Positions 5,194 to 5,246 of a DNA stretch of 5,246 nt are shown here, one piece after another. The notes beneath the pieces were generated by a model. It searched no databases, was not told the origin of the DNA, and saw only the letters and a program-made list of their open reading frames with translations. The position numbers and the translations under genes are program-made. The stretch covers positions 1 to 5,246 of the forward strand of contig CAUAJB010000091.1 in assembly GCA_958429225.1 (NCBI GenBank), written 5' to 3'. Within the stretch, counting starts at the first letter, position 1. The number at the start of each line of letters is the position of its first letter. This stretch comes from an uncultured Collinsella sp. GTDB taxonomy: Bacteria > Actinomycetota > Coriobacteriia > Coriobacteriales > Coriobacteriaceae.

Positions 5194-5246
5194 CTGGGAC
5201 GGAGGGATTCGAACCCCCAACAGCCGGCACCAAAAACCGGAGTTCT
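5194..5246 (-). tRNA. tRNA-Gln(UUG), 3' part, cut by window edge
   Basis: Read on the minus strand, the last 53 bases give the anticodon stem CCGGT/GCCGG with loop TTTTGGT (anticodon TTG, reading CAA). A 5-base variable loop follows. The T arm is GGGGG-TTCGAAT-CCCTC, the acceptor strand CGTCCCA, and the discriminator G (5194), as is usual for glutamine tRNAs. After the discriminator the genome reads CCC (5193-5191), so CCA is not encoded in full and must be added by the CCA-adding enzyme. The D arm and 5' acceptor strand lie beyond the window; the visible GAAC just before the anticodon stem fits the 3' side of a D stem. Only part of the gene is seen, but arm sizes and the invariant TTCGA are correct. 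Confidence 0.9.

Noticed and set aside
4787..5233. 148-codon minus-strand ORF across the repeats and the tRNA
   Set aside because: It starts inside the tRNA gene and reads through the terminator, both smaller repeats and one arm of the large one. Motifs such as NPSVP come from translating tRNA and repeat sequence.

Overview
The window is a GC-rich bacterial segment. Codon use, the gene types and the repeat style fit a gut Actinobacterium of the Coriobacteriia, most likely Collinsella. This assignment is inference from gene character, not from a marker gene. It holds two large plus-strand genes, a short attenuator leader peptide, a repeat-dense intergenic stretch, and the 3' part of a minus-strand tRNA gene that runs off the right edge.

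Left part (1-423): no large gene. Bases 1-17 are an inverted copy of a segment found again at 4711-4727. A promoter (TTGACT/CATACT) with a palindrome in its spacer starts a leader of about 235 nt. In the leader is a very short ORF, MFTHQLNIISVVII, whose Ile/Val codons lie inside a hairpin loop. Competing stems follow, then a strong intrinsic terminator (350-388), then the AGGAGG ribosome binding site of the transporter. This is the architecture of ribosome-mediated transcription attenuation by branched-chain amino acids. Here it sits in front of a transporter instead of a biosynthetic operon.

Gene 1 (424-2313): a CstA-family membrane transporter (peptide or small carboxylate uptake), closed by its own terminator at 2353-2392.

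Gene 2 (2498-4672): a 724-residue protein with an N-terminal probable winged-helix segment, about 300 residues of charged low-complexity linker, and a C-terminal TOPRIM domain resembling DUF2220/JetD. JetD is the nuclease subunit of the Wadjet anti-plasmid system. No JetA, JetB or JetC is present in the window and the gene has its own promoter region, so it looks like an orphan or repurposed JetD-like protein.

Right part (4673-5193): about 520 bases without a convincing gene. They contain three different inverted-repeat elements (34-bp arms; 22-bp arms; a tRNA-tail-flanked multi-hairpin element), a plus-strand terminator, and the terminator of the minus-strand tRNA. The last 53 bases are the 3' part of tRNA-Gln(UUG). 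The repeats are stacked between the JetD-like gene and the tRNA, as at a site that collects small mobile or repetitive elements.

The strongest candidate for something undescribed is the Ile/Val leader-peptide attenuator controlling a CstA transporter. The second is the stand-alone JetD-like TOPRIM protein with a long disordered linker.
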